A DNA stretch of 40,999 bases, from positions 1 to 40,999 of the forward strand of contig JAKFYD010000026.1 of NCBI GenBank assembly GCA_021731025.1, in the 5' to 3' direction. A program made the position numbers and the translations under genes. Positions 24,875 to 33,718 of this stretch are shown one piece after another (position 1 is the stretch's first letter; each line of letters begins with the position of its first letter). The DNA is from Pseudobdellovibrionaceae bacterium (GTDB lineage: Bacteria > Bdellovibrionota > Bdellovibrionia > Bdellovibrionales > Bdellovibrionaceae). The notes under the pieces were generated by a model. That model saw only the letters and a list, made by a program, of their open reading frames with translations. It did not search any database and was not told the origin of the DNA.

Positions 24875-25522
24875 GTGAACGAGTTTGAGAAACTGATTGA
24901 AAAAATTCTTCATTACTTTGCGGGTGATGATTTCAAGAACGAACTTATCAAAGCTAAGAAAGAATTTTTTGATACGACGACGCTTAATGAAGAGCAATCC
25001 GATCAGTACGAGCTCAGGATGTCACAATTTTACGATTGGTATTTTTTCTCTCGAGAGCTTAGCGGCTATGGGCAAACTCCACTGGAAGTTTGTCATTTAG
25101 CACGCGAGTTGCGTTTCACTGAAGAAGAAGAAAAGAACATCGCAATTCTCAAGGAGCATCGGCACTCCCTGTTTGAGTTTATAAAGATTAAGGATCGCGA
25201 CATCACGATCAAAGATCTCATGCTGAATAAAAAATTGGTTGTGAAAAACTCTTCTTTGGTTTTTGGTTTTAATCCTGAAGAACTTTTCGAAGCTCGCTTA
25301 ATTCCATTCGGTGACACTTGGATTTTTACCCGAGGCTTTTGCTTTCACCCCGAAAACGCGAAAAAATTCATTCTTAGCGAAGTGAAAATTCACCGTAAGA
25401 ATCCAGATTTGGATCCTGAAGCCATGATGTTAAGATTAATTCGTATGCGCTACAAGTACGAGCAGTATAAGCACGTACGCCCAGAAGTAATTTATTCGAA
25501 TGATGGCAAGCTGGGCATGTAG
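24875..25522 (+). CDS. Uncharacterised protein inserted between carA and carB
   Basis: The likely start is GTG at 24875, because AGGTGG ends five bases upstream; in-frame GTGs at 24866 and 24869 would fall inside that SD. The product has 215 residues, no signal peptide and no membrane segment. It is mostly helical and highly charged in the first half (HYFAGDDFKNELIKAKKEFF), with a notable aromatic cluster QFYDWYFFSRELSG. A central helical acidic region and a beta-rich second half (FGFNPEELFEARLIPFGD then WIFTRGFCFHP) follow. I do not recognise the family. Spacing of 15 nt to carA and 21 nt to carB puts it firmly in the pyrimidine operon. That suggests a linked role, but no function can be named. 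Confidence 0.85.
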   Translation: MNEFEKLIEKILHYFAGDDFKNELIKAKKEFFDTTTLNEEQSDQYELRMSQFYDWYFFSRELSGYGQTPLEVCHLARELRFTEEEEKNIAILKEHRHSLFEFIKIKDRDITIKDLMLNKKLVVKNSSLVFGFNPEELFEARLIPFGDTWIFTRGFCFHPENAKKFILSEVKIHRKNPDLDPEAMMLRLIRMRYKYEQYKHVRPEVIYSNDGKLGM

Positions 25523-25543
25523 GTTTTTAATAAGGAGCTCTTT

Positions 25544-28500
25544 GTGCCTAAGAAAAAAGATCTAAAACGAGTTCTCATCATTGGCAGTGGACCTATCGTC
25601 ATTGGTCAAGCTTGCGAGTTTGACTACTCAGGAACTCAGGCTTGTAAAGCGCTCATGAGCGAAGGGCTCGAAGTCATCTTGGTGAATTCCAACCCGGCAA
25701 CGATTATGACTGATCCAGAAATTGCAACTCGGGTTTACGTCGAGCCTCTTAAAGTTGAATTCCTAGAAAAAATTATTGAAAAAGAAAAGCCTCAAGCGGT
25801 CATTCCAACCCTTGGTGGGCAAACAGCATTAAATTTAGCTCTCGAGCTTCACCGCACCGGAGTTTTGGAAAAACACAATGTGCAACTTTTAGGAGCGACT
25901 CCGGAAGTGATCAAAGCTGCCGAAGATCGAGAAATTTTTCGCAGCATCTTAGATAAAGTCGGAGCGAAATATCCTAAAAGTCATTTAGTTCGAACTTTTG
26001 AACAAGGTCTCATGGTTGCTGAAGAGTTAGGTTATCCTTTGATTTTGCGACCCAACTACACCTTAGGTGGTGGTGGCGGAGGAATCGCTTACTCTCCTGA
26101 AGAGTACAAACGGATGCTTGTGCAAGCTTTGCATGAAAGCCCGACCTCTGAAGTTCTAGTTGAAGAAAGCATTTTAGGTTGGAAAGAATTTGAGCTTGAG
26201 GTCATGCGAGATGCTGCCGGCACTTTCGTTGTGATTTGTTCCATCGAAAACTTGGATCCCTGTGGAGTGCATACCGGCGACAGTATTACTGTGGCTCCTC
26301 AACAGACGTTGACGGATCGTGAGTACCAAGCCATGCGTGATGAAGCTTGCAAAATCCTCAATGAAGTCGGAGTGCAAACGGGTGGCGCAAATATTCAGTT
26401 TGCGACTCATCCCAAAACAGGCGAGCGAGTGGTGATCGAAATGAATCCACGGGTATCACGTTCTTCGGCCCTTGCTAGCAAAGCAACAGGGTTTCCTATT
26501 GCGAAGATTGCGGCTCTGCTTGCTATTGGTTATCACCTTGATGAAATTAAAAATGACATCACGAAGGTGACTCCATCTTGTTATGAACCGGCCCTTGATT
26601 ATGTCGTCACAAAAATCCCGCGCTTTGCTTTTGAGAAATTTCAAGGAGCCAAAGACTTACTGACAACACAAATGAAAAGTGTTGGCGAAGTGATGGCCCT
26701 GGGAAGAACTTTTCAAGAGTCTCTGATGAAGGCGCTTCTTGCGTTGGAATTTCACAACGAGGGAATACCCGAAGTGAGCCTATCGATTGATAAAATTTCT
26801 TATCCCAACTCTCAGCGGATTTTTCATTTGTTCCAAGCTTTCCGTGAACACACGCCCATCGATGAACTCTTCAGATTAAGTTCCATCACACCATGGTTTC
26901 TCGAGCAGATTGAAGAGATCTGTCTTTTTGAAAATGAGTTGCGTGGAGCAAAGGGTTTAGATGAAGCTTTGATGTGGGCAGCGAAACGACGCGGTTTTTC
27001 AGATGCCCGAATTGCACAATTGACACAGGTTGAAGAAAAAGAAATTAGGGCTTATCGCGAAAAACATCAAATTCTGCCTGGCTATTTGCAAGTGGACACT
27101 TGCGCCGGAGAATTCGAATCTTCGACTCCCTATTATTATTCTTCTTACTGGTCGACAAGCTCTCGTCCAACTGTTTTAGCTCAAGATCAAGCCGTTGTAA
27201 TTATTGGCAGTGGACCGAATCGCATCGGCCAAGGAATTGAATTCGATTATTCCTGCGTGCGCGGAGTAAAAGCCTTTCAGAAGTATGGCTATTCCGTGGC
27301 TATGGTCAATTCTAATCCCGAAACGGTTTCGACAGATTACGACACTTCGAATATTCTGTTTTTTGAACCACTGACTTTAGAATCACTTCATGAAGTGATG
27401 CGCTACTTGAAACCCTATGGTTTTGTGGCCCAATTGGGTGGTCAGACTCCCATCAACTTAGCGAAGAAACTTGTCGAGTCAGGTTTTCGTCTTTTAGGTT
27501 CATCCTTAGAAGCCATCGATCTGTCTGAAGACCGCGGACTTTTCAGCAAAATTTGTCGCGAACTCGATTTGAAAATTCCTAACTCGGGAATGGCAGGCAT
27601 GTGGTCTGAAGCTGAAAAAATTGCCGGTGATGTGGGTTACCCGATGATTTGTCGTCCCAGCTACGTTCTTGGGGGAAGGCGAATGGAAGTCATTGAAAAT
27701 CATGACGAGCTGATTTCTTACTTTGAACGCCACCGAGATTTTATTTCTCCAGATCAACCTTGTCTGATGGATCAGTTCCTCGAGGGAGCACTTGAAGTGG
27801 ATGTGGATTTAGTTCGTGGTCTCGATTGGACGGTGATTGGTGGAATTGTCGAGCATATCGAAGCGGCAGGAGTTCACTCTGGTGACAGCATGGGAGTTCT
27901 GCCTCCTCAGCGTCTTAAAGAAGACACCTGTGATCGCATTGAAAAACTCAGCCAAAAATTAGCTGATCGCATTGGTGTCATTGGCCATCTCAATTTGCAA
28001 TTAGCGATTAAATCTGACGTTGTTTATGTCCTCGAAGCGAATCCACGATCTTCGCGTTCTGTTCCCTTCGTTGCAAAAGCCACCGGGATTCCTTTGATCG
28101 ACCTAGGCGTTGCCGCTTCTTTAGGGAAAAAGGCCAATGATTTACCTTTGTCCAAACTGCGATGGCGAAATAATAAAACGGTCTCAGTTAAGGGCGTTGT
28201 TTTTCCGTTTAAAAAATTTCCAGAATCGGATTCGATCTTAGGACCTGAAATGAAATCCACAGGTGAAAGCATGGGTCGAGGACAAACCTATTCCGAAGCC
28301 TTGATGAAGGCTTTTATTTCGAGCAACATGACTTTTCCGCAAGGAGGAGAAGTTTTCTTTTCACTGCGCGAAAAAGATAAAGAAGAACTTAGAAGTTTGG
28401 CTCAAGAGCTCGCGAAAATGGGCTATAATCTTTCAGCAACTGCAGGTACAGCAAAATATTTTAACGAGAATGGCCTACAATGCACACCTCTCAAAAAGGT

Positions 28501-28747
28501 GCATGAAGGTCGCCCTAACTGCGTTGATCGCATTCGCTCTGGTGAAGTTTCCTTCGTGATTAACACGACAGTAGGACGCACCTCCATCGAGGCCAGCTTT
28601 GATATCCGGCGTGCATGCACTGATTACAGCATTCCTTGCCTCACGGAAAGTGATGCGGCCGAAGCCTTTGTGTTGGCTCTGAAAAAAACTCGGGATGGAC
28701 AAGTTCAAGTGTCTTCGTTAGCCTCATTAGAGACTCTTAACAGGTGA
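25544..28747 (+). CDS. carB: Carbamoyl-phosphate synthase large subunit
   Basis: The 1067-residue enzyme is full length with two homologous halves. Each half begins with a VLIIGSGP-type or [14 protein letters not shown] motif (residue 9 and about residue 550) and contains an ATP-grasp domain. The first half has the Gly-rich [13 protein letters not shown] loop and the second [12 protein letters not shown]. The last ~130 residues form the MGS-like allosteric domain with [15 protein letters not shown]. It makes carbamoyl phosphate from bicarbonate, ammonia and 2 ATP. The start is GTG 25544 with AAGGAG six bases upstream. The stop lies just before, and touches, the SD of the PhnD-like gene. Confidence 0.98.
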   Translation: MPKKKDLKRVLIIGSGPIVIGQACEFDYSGTQACKALMSEGLEVILVNSNPATIMTDPEIATRVYVEPLKVEFLEKIIEKEKPQAVIPTLGGQTALNLALELHRTGVLEKHNVQLLGATPEVIKAAEDREIFRSILDKVGAKYPKSHLVRTFEQGLMVAEELGYPLILRPNYTLGGGGGGIAYSPEEYKRMLVQALHESPTSEVLVEESILGWKEFELEVMRDAAGTFVVICSIENLDPCGVHTGDSITVAPQQTLTDREYQAMRDEACKILNEVGVQTGGANIQFATHPKTGERVVIEMNPRVSRSSALASKATGFPIAKIAALLAIGYHLDEIKNDITKVTPSCYEPALDYVVTKIPRFAFEKFQGAKDLLTTQMKSVGEVMALGRTFQESLMKALLALEFHNEGIPEVSLSIDKISYPNSQRIFHLFQAFREHTPIDELFRLSSITPWFLEQIEEICLFENELRGAKGLDEALMWAAKRRGFSDARIAQLTQVEEKEIRAYREKHQILPGYLQVDTCAGEFESSTPYYYSSYWSTSSRPTVLAQDQAVVIIGSGPNRIGQGIEFDYSCVRGVKAFQKYGYSVAMVNSNPETVSTDYDTSNILFFEPLTLESLHEVMRYLKPYGFVAQLGGQTPINLAKKLVESGFRLLGSSLEAIDLSEDRGLFSKICRELDLKIPNSGMAGMWSEAEKIAGDVGYPMICRPSYVLGGRRMEVIENHDELISYFERHRDFISPDQPCLMDQFLEGALEVDVDLVRGLDWTVIGGIVEHIEAAGVHSGDSMGVLPPQRLKEDTCDRIEKLSQKLADRIGVIGHLNLQLAIKSDVVYVLEANPRSSRSVPFVAKATGIPLIDLGVAASLGKKANDLPLSKLRWRNNKTVSVKGVVFPFKKFPESDSILGPEMKSTGESMGRGQTYSEALMKAFISSNMTFPQGGEVFFSLREKDKEELRSLAQELAKMGYNLSATAGTAKYFNENGLQCTPLKKVHEGRPNCVDRIRSGEVSFVINTTVGRTSIEASFDIRRACTDYSIPCLTESDAAEAFVLALKKTRDGQVQVSSLASLETLNR

Positions 28748-28752
28748 TATTT

Positions 28753-29649
28753 ATGTTTAAAAAAGTTTTGCCCTCTTTACTCATTGTTGTTTCGGCGCTT
28801 TGCTTCAATCTTGCTTGGGGAAAGTCCAACGCTGAAGCACTACCCAAAAAAATTACCATTGGTTTAACTCCGGGTGGTAAACCCGAAGTTATCCGAGAAC
28901 AAGCCATTGCCATGGCTAAAGAAATACAAACTGAATTTGGTTTACCAGTAGAAATATTCATGTCGACGGATTATTCCGGTTTGATTGAGGCCATGAAAAA
29001 CAAAAAAGTCGACTTTGCTTTCTTTTCGTCTTTGACCTTTGTTCAGGCTGAAGATGTGGCTGGTGCTAAAGTCTTATTAAAGAGAGTATGGTCTGAGCCA
29101 TTTTATTTTTCAGCCTTGGTCGTACGTCAGGATTCAAAAATCAAATCGGTGGATCAGCTCAAAGGAAAAAAAGTTGCCTTTGTCGACAAAAATTCGACCT
29201 CAGGTTATCTTTACCCTCAGGTGATGTTAAAAAAGAAAAACATATCTGAAGCCCAATTTGGAGAAGTTGTTTTTAGCGGCAATCATGCTCAGTCTATCGA
29301 GATGCTCGAGCAGAAAAAAACCGATGCCGTCGCTGTTTTCGCTGATGATGAAAAAGGAAAAACGGGGGCTTGGACTAAATTTTCTAAAAATAAAAATTTA
29401 AAGTTTAAACCTCTTTGGATCAGTGATCCCATTCCCACAGATCCTTTCTGCGTGCAAAAAGATTTTTATGAGACTTATCCTAAATTCACTCACAGCCTTA
29501 TGTTTTTGCTGATCGATCTTTTTACCCAAAATAAAAATTCTAGGAAATACGCGGAAGTTTTAGGAACTCACGATCTTCTTCCCGCAACCTCAAAACAGTA
29601 TGATCCCGTCCGAGAAATGGTTAAAAGCCTTAATCTCGAGGTCAAATAG
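28753..29649 (+). CDS. PhnD-like periplasmic binding protein at the pilG position
   Basis: The start is ATG 28753 (AGGTGA ends five bases upstream) rather than GTG 28744, giving 298 residues. A signal peptide covers about residues 1-23 (LIVVSALCFNLAWG). The mature part is a type II periplasmic binding fold of the phosphate/phosphite/phosphonate (PhnD) family: ITIGLTPGGKPEVI, then VDFAFFSSLTFVQAE, VRQDSKIKSVDQLKGKKVAFVD and STSGYLYPQVML. It is followed within a few bases by an ABC ATPase and an ABC-2 permease and then pilD. A true phosphonate importer would have PhnC/PhnE-type partners, which these are not. In Myxococcus the order is pilG-H-I-D-M-N-O-P-Q, so this gene stands where pilG does. 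Whether it binds a ligand or is a repurposed scaffold is open. Confidence 0.78.
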   Translation: MFKKVLPSLLIVVSALCFNLAWGKSNAEALPKKITIGLTPGGKPEVIREQAIAMAKEIQTEFGLPVEIFMSTDYSGLIEAMKNKKVDFAFFSSLTFVQAEDVAGAKVLLKRVWSEPFYFSALVVRQDSKIKSVDQLKGKKVAFVDKNSTSGYLYPQVMLKKKNISEAQFGEVVFSGNHAQSIEMLEQKKTDAVAVFADDEKGKTGAWTKFSKNKNLKFKPLWISDPIPTDPFCVQKDFYETYPKFTHSLMFLLIDLFTQNKNSRKYAEVLGTHDLLPATSKQYDPVREMVKSLNLEVK

Positions 29650-29652
29650 GGT

Positions 29653-30387
29653 ATGGATGTCTTAAGGATCCAGAATCTTAACAAGTCATTCAAAAGATCC
29701 TTTTACGAAAAAAAAAGACAAATCCTTTATGACGTTAACTTTAGCGTTCCAGCCCAAAAAAGCACTGGTTTTGTTGGAAACAATGGCTCGGGCAAAACAA
29801 CGACGATAAAATGCTTGTTTGATTTCATCAAGAAAGACTCTGGACAAATTTTTTTCTTTGACCAAACGTTATCTTCGGAAATTAAAAAAAAAATTGGCTA
29901 TTTGCCCGAGCGCCCTTACCTGTATGAGTTTCTTACAGGAATGGAATTTTTAAAATTTCATTGGCAGCTGACTCAGGCAGGAAGCCAAGCCCGTTTTTTA
30001 GAAAAGGCTCACTCGACCCTTAAATTAGTTGGTCTTTATGAAGCTCGAGAGCGAAGCCTAAGAAATTACTCCAAGGGCATGCTCCAGCGAATTGGTTTAG
30101 CTCAGGCTTTGTTGCACGAACCCGAATTTTTAATCTTAGACGAACCGATGTCGGGATTGGATCCCGATGGCCGCTTAATGGTGAAAGACATTTTAAAAGC
30201 CGAACAAAAAAAAGGTGTGAGCATCTTCTTCAGCAGCCACCTGCTGCAAGACATGGAAGAGCTTTGTCAGTCGCTCGTCGTTATCCATCATGGAAAAATC
30301 CTTTATAATGGAGAATTAAAATCCTTCATGAATCAATTCGCGACCCTTGAAGAAGCTTTTCGCTCGACCCAAAGAGAGAGCTTATGA
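29653..30387 (+). CDS. pilH: ABC transporter ATP-binding protein, PilH-like
   Basis: This 244-residue ATPase has Walker A GNNGSGKTT (residues 42-50), a KKIGYLPERPYLYEFLTG region containing the Q-loop equivalent, signature YSKGMLQRIGLAQAL, Walker B FLILDEPMSGLDP and the switch His in FFSSHLLQD. The motifs resemble ABC-2/NosF-type exporters rather than phosphonate importers. It overlaps the permease gene by four bases (ATGA at 30384). Position and gene order match pilH of the Myxococcus pilGHI locus, an ABC transporter needed for pilus assembly or export of PilA-related material. Function in pilus assembly is inferred from synteny. Confidence 0.82.
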   Translation: MDVLRIQNLNKSFKRSFYEKKRQILYDVNFSVPAQKSTGFVGNNGSGKTTTIKCLFDFIKKDSGQIFFFDQTLSSEIKKKIGYLPERPYLYEFLTGMEFLKFHWQLTQAGSQARFLEKAHSTLKLVGLYEARERSLRNYSKGMLQRIGLAQALLHEPEFLILDEPMSGLDPDGRLMVKDILKAEQKKGVSIFFSSHLLQDMEELCQSLVVIHHGKILYNGELKSFMNQFATLEEAFRSTQRESL

Positions 30388-31145
30388 AAAGCGTCTTAAT
30401 TTTGGCTAAAATTACTTTCCAAGAAATGATTCGCGAAAAATTTTTCCTGGTTGTTGTGTTTATTTCCATCTTGCTGTTAGCCATCAGCTTGCTCTTAGGA
30501 TCCTTGTCCTTTGCTGAACAACAGCGGATTCTTGTTGATCTGGGCTTTGGTGCCATCGAGATCAGCAATTTAGGCATCGTCCTTTTTTCTGGCGCATTTA
30601 TTATTTCTAAAGAGATTGAAAAGCAAACTTGCCTTTTGCTTTTGGCAAAGCCCTTATCTCGAGATCAGTTTTTTATTGGGAAGTGGTTGGGTTTAGCTGC
30701 TCTGATGACGGTTACTCATTTTATTTTGTCAGGAATTCTTTTTTTTCTGCTGCAGCAGCCGCAACTTTTGGTCTCATTCTTTTTTGCCAGTTTGTCGGTA
30801 TGGCTAAAAATTCTTGTCATTCTTTCCCTGGTGTTTCTGGTGAGTGGTTTGGTGCGGCCCATATTTTCGCTTCTCTTCGGAATGACTATTTACATGTTGG
30901 GACATTGGTTGCATGACCTGGGATTTTTCGCGAAAAAATCCCAAGATCAGCTGTTGCAAAATCTTTTTCGGATTGTTCACGAAATAACTCCTCAGTTCTA
31001 TAGGTTTAATTGGAAGTCTTACGTTTTTCTAGAAAAAGGGATTTCTTTTCAAGAGCTTTGGTCGATGATCTTTTATCTAACATCATGGACGATTTTCCTT
31101 TTAGTTCTCGCGGTTGCTGTTTTCAGGAGAAAAGACATTGTTTGA
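30384..31145 (+). CDS. pilI: ABC-2 type permease, PilI-like
   Basis: This 253-residue integral membrane protein has about six hydrophobic segments: around residues 20-40, 55-75, 95-120, 125-160, 165-175 and 225-248. The N-terminal MKSVLILAKITFQEMIREKF is typical of ABC-2/NosY permeases, and the SKEIEKQTCLLLLAKPLSR loop is the conserved cytoplasmic coupling region that meets the ATPase. It overlaps pilH at ATGA and is itself overlapped by the pilD start (TTG at 31138). In Myxococcus, PilI is the membrane partner of PilH. The substrate is unknown; PilG, PilH and PilI deletion stops social motility in that organism (established work). Confidence 0.8.
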   Translation: MKSVLILAKITFQEMIREKFFLVVVFISILLLAISLLLGSLSFAEQQRILVDLGFGAIEISNLGIVLFSGAFIISKEIEKQTCLLLLAKPLSRDQFFIGKWLGLAALMTVTHFILSGILFFLLQQPQLLVSFFFASLSVWLKILVILSLVFLVSGLVRPIFSLLFGMTIYMLGHWLHDLGFFAKKSQDQLLQNLFRIVHEITPQFYRFNWKSYVFLEKGISFQELWSMIFYLTSWTIFLLVLAVAVFRRKDIV

Positions 31146-31926
31146 AATTGAATTTCTTAATTATTTTTATTTTTTGATTCTTGGATCTATTTTTGGCAGT
31201 TTCGGCAATGTACTGATTTACCGGATGCCGCGTGAAGAAAGCATCATTTCGCCTCGATCTCACTGTTTTCGGTGTAAGACGCAAGTCGCTTGGTACGACA
31301 ATATTCCACTTATTTCCTGGTTTGTTCTTCGAGGCCGTTGTCGCAAATGTAAAGCTCCGTTCTCATTCCGTTACGTTCTCGTTGAGTACCTCATGGCAAT
31401 CGCTTTTGCTTTTTGTTATCATCAATTTGGATTTTCTTGGTTTTTACTTGAGGCTCTCATTTTTGTATTTGGTCTTATTATTTCTTCTTTCATTGATATG
31501 GATCATATGATTTTGCCCGATGAATTTACTTTGGGAGGTCTAGCTTTAGGTTTAGCCGGAGCTCTTCTTAATCCCGAGCGAGAATTTATGCCGGCATTGA
31601 TCGGCGCCTTAATCGGCGGAGGATTTTTATGGCTGATGGCTTATATTTATTTTTTACTCACTCACGTTGAAGGGATGGGCGGAGGAGATATTAAACTTCT
31701 TGCCTGGATAGGTGCTCTCTTGGGATGGAAAGCCATTCCCTTTGTCATCATGACCGCCGCTATCGTGGGAAGTACGGTTGGTCTGGGTCTAGCTTGGAAA
31801 CAAAAGAAGGGGCTTAAAACCATAATTCCCTTCGGTCCTTACCTGGCATTAGGTGCACTGATTTATCTTTTCGGCGGCCAGACTATTGGCGAGTGGTATT
31901 TTCATCTCTTTCTTCCCGAGTTCTAA
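31138..31926 (+). CDS. pilD: Prepilin peptidase / N-methyltransferase
   Basis: The start is most likely TTG at 31138, with AGGAG eight bases upstream; an earlier in-frame TTG at 31114 has no SD. The 262-residue protein has the prepilin peptidase N-terminal domain with two CxxC pairs (Cys43/Cys46 and Cys68/Cys71 in CFRCKTQ and CRKCKAPF). The aspartyl protease motifs are FIDMDHMILPD (Asp120/Asp122) and GMGGGDIKLL (Asp184), and there are about seven further membrane helices. It cleaves and methylates type IV prepilins and pseudopilins at the inner membrane. It overlaps pilI by 8 nt and precedes pilM after a 120-nt promoter region. Confidence 0.95.
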   Translation: MFEIEFLNYFYFLILGSIFGSFGNVLIYRMPREESIISPRSHCFRCKTQVAWYDNIPLISWFVLRGRCRKCKAPFSFRYVLVEYLMAIAFAFCYHQFGFSWFLLEALIFVFGLIISSFIDMDHMILPDEFTLGGLALGLAGALLNPEREFMPALIGALIGGGFLWLMAYIYFLLTHVEGMGGGDIKLLAWIGALLGWKAIPFVIMTAAIVGSTVGLGLAWKQKKGLKTIIPFGPYLALGALIYLFGGQTIGEWYFHLFLPEF

Positions 31927-31940
31927 AACTAGACCGGTCA

Positions 31941-31969
31941 TTGACTCACATTGAGTCCACTTTGATAAT
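31941..31969 (+). promoter_or_regulatory. Sigma-70-type promoter of pilM
   Basis: TTGACT (31941-31946), exactly 17 nt, then GATAAT (31964-31969) gives a five-of-six -35 and a five-of-six -10 match. Expected initiation near 31976 lies about 70 nt before the pilM ATG. The palindrome GACCGGTC (31932-31939) abuts the -35 box. This is the best promoter match in the window outside the rRNA region. Confidence 0.75.
31943..31957. promoter_or_regulatory. Candidate operator overlapping the pilM -35 box
   Basis: GACTCA-CAT-TGAGTC is a perfect 6-bp dyad with a 3-nt centre. It overlaps the last four bases of the -35 box and the start of the spacer, where a bound repressor would block RNA polymerase. No regulator can be named. 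Confidence 0.4.
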
Positions 31970-31979
31970 AGTAAAGACC

Positions 31980-32013
31980 TGCATTCACTTTGGTTTGTGC
32001 CAAAGTGAATGCA
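31980..32013 (+). promoter_or_regulatory. Perfect 14-bp hairpin at the 5' end of the pilM transcript
   Basis: TGCATTCACTTTGG (31980-31993) pairs with CCAAAGTGAATGCA (32000-32013) around a TTTGTG loop. No T-run follows, and it lies just after the predicted transcription start. It is better read as a 5'-protective or translation-modulating leader stem than as a pilD terminator. Confidence 0.6.
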
Positions 32014-32046
32014 ATTATTTAAGTTAACTCGACGGAAGTGGTAAGA

Positions 32047-33102
32047 ATGTTATTCAGCTCAAAAAAAGTTATTGGACTCGACATTGGAACGAGCTCGATA
32101 AAAATGGCAGAAATGGAAATTTCAAAAGCTGGAGCTACTCTTCAAGGTTTTGTTTTAGCGCCTACACCTGTTAACTCTATGGCCACTGGTGAAATCACCA
32201 ATTCGAATCTTGTTGGTGGTGTGATTAATGGATTACTGTCTGAACTTAAGAGTAAAAGAAAAAGTGTTTCCACGGGCTTGTGGGGCACGGCCGTCATCGT
32301 AAAAAAAATCACTATACCTAAAATGGAAAAAAAGCTGATCCGTGATCAAATCCGTTTCGAGGCGGAACAGTATATCCCTTTTGACGTAAACAATATTTCT
32401 TTGGACTATGCTCTTCTTTCTACCAGCAGCAGCCCCGACACATTGGACGTGCTTCTTGTCGCCGCACAAAACGAAGTTGTGAATCAATACATCTCGACGA
32501 TTTCATTGGCGGGATTAAAGACTTCAGTTATTGATGTGAGCGGTTTTGCCTTAGCAAATATTTTCGAAATGAATTACGGTCGATTTCGAAATGAAAATAT
32601 TGGCGTGTTTAACTTTGGTGCTTCCATCACAAATTTTGTGGTGATCAATCAAGGCCAAGTTATCTTTTGTCGTGATATTCCTATCGGTGGCTCTAACTAC
32701 ACCAACGAGATCTCTAAAAATCTTGGTGTGTCTTTGAATGAGGCCGAATCTTTGAAGATCAGTGCTTCCTTAAGACGAGAAGTTCCCGAGGAAGTCCATA
32801 GCATTATTGGTTCCACTTCAGAAGCTGTTATTGAAGAAATCAGAAACAGCTTAGATTTCTTAAGCGCAACAACCAATGGATTAAGCCTGAGTCGGTGCTT
32901 CTACACGGGGGGCGGCGCCGCCACTTCAGGAATGATCGACAGTTTAATTAAAGCCACAGGTTTGGGTTTTGAGCCTATGAATTGTTTCCGCAAGATTAAG
33001 TACAGCTCAAAGAAAATATCTCCCGCGTTTTTACAGCAGGTTGGAAATTACTCGGCTGTGGCTATTGGACTTGCACTTCGTCATGAGGGCGACAATGGTT
33101 AG
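32047..33102 (+). CDS. pilM: Type IV pilus assembly protein PilM
   Basis: The start is ATG 32047, with GGAAG about ten bases upstream, rather than the in-frame GTG 32038, which falls inside the SD. The 351-residue protein has the actin/FtsA-like fold of PilM. It opens with VIGLDIGTSSIKMAEM (nucleotide-binding phosphate-1 strand). It then has a 1C-like domain with MEKKLIRDQIRFEAEQYIPFD, a second phosphate motif around GVFNFGASITNFVVI, and the late CFYTGGGAATSG adenosine motif. PilM sits on the cytoplasmic face of the inner membrane and binds the N-terminus of PilN. It leads the pilMNOPQ operon, whose promoter is at 31941-31969, and overlaps pilN by 8 nt. Confidence 0.95.
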   Translation: MLFSSKKVIGLDIGTSSIKMAEMEISKAGATLQGFVLAPTPVNSMATGEITNSNLVGGVINGLLSELKSKRKSVSTGLWGTAVIVKKITIPKMEKKLIRDQIRFEAEQYIPFDVNNISLDYALLSTSSSPDTLDVLLVAAQNEVVNQYISTISLAGLKTSVIDVSGFALANIFEMNYGRFRNENIGVFNFGASITNFVVINQGQVIFCRDIPIGGSNYTNEISKNLGVSLNEAESLKISASLRREVPEEVHSIIGSTSEAVIEEIRNSLDFLSATTNGLSLSRCFYTGGGAATSGMIDSLIKATGLGFEPMNCFRKIKYSSKKISPAFLQQVGNYSAVAIGLALRHEGDNG

Positions 33103-33718
33103 AATTAATCTTGTCAACAAATCAACAGTTCAAGTTCAGCAAGGACCTATTATCTCGGATATGGGCGAGGTCATTCTCACTCGCGATGAACTCATCAAGC
33201 AGGCGGGACTGCGCATTTTCGTGATGTTGATTTTTCCTGTAGCACTTTATCTTTACGAAGATCACTTTCTAATCCCTGACATGAATAACGCGATCAATGC
33301 AAAGACCAGAGAGCTTGCTGAACTTCGCGCTTATAACCAGAAACGTGAACCCTCTGTCAGTGAAATTAAAAAATACGGGGATGAAAAGATAAAAATCGAA
33401 CGTAAAATTGAAATTTTAAATAAAATTGCTCGTGAACGAGGCCGTGAATTAGCTCTGCATAAATTTTTTCAAAAGGCGATTCCCGACAAGACTTGGTTAA
33501 CGGAATTTAATTATGATCAAGGCCGAGATCGTATCACTTTGAAGGGCAGTGCTTTCTTCGCCAGTGATATCCCTAAACTTCGTCAAGAGATTCAATCTGA
33601 CGTTATGTTTAAGGCCGTCGAAGTTGGAGCACAAAAAGAAGGTAAATTTCAGGGGCAAAGTACAGAGGATTTTGAAATGGTTATTAACTTGGAGAAAATC
33701 AATGAACCAAGTCCTTAA
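33095..33718 (+). CDS. pilN: Type IV pilus assembly protein PilN
   Basis: The ATG at 33095 gives MVRINLV, the equivalent of the (I)NLLP motif of PilN that docks into PilM; a longer frame from 33041 is rejected. The 207-residue protein has an unusually long cytoplasmic N-terminus (about 45 residues, including the GEVILTRDELIKQAG stretch) before the membrane helix at about 47-64. A coiled-coil region with many Lys/Glu follows (about 80-130), then the ferredoxin-like domain with TWLTEFNYDQGRDRITLKG. It forms the inner-membrane alignment complex with PilO and PilM. It overlaps both pilM and pilO. Confidence 0.92.
   Translation: MVRINLVNKSTVQVQQGPIISDMGEVILTRDELIKQAGLRIFVMLIFPVALYLYEDHFLIPDMNNAINAKTRELAELRAYNQKREPSVSEIKKYGDEKIKIERKIEILNKIARERGRELALHKFFQKAIPDKTWLTEFNYDQGRDRITLKGSAFFASDIPKLRQEIQSDVMFKAVEVGAQKEGKFQGQSTEDFEMVINLEKINEPSP

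Noticed and set aside
28753-31145. Ordinary phosphonate ABC importer (phnDCE)
   Set aside because: The ATPase and permease are exporter-type (ABC-2), and the order continues into pilD-pilM, so only the binding protein resembles a phn component.
31980-32013. Rho-independent terminator of pilD
   Set aside because: There is no T-run after the stem, and it lies downstream of a strong promoter, so a leader hairpin is the better reading.
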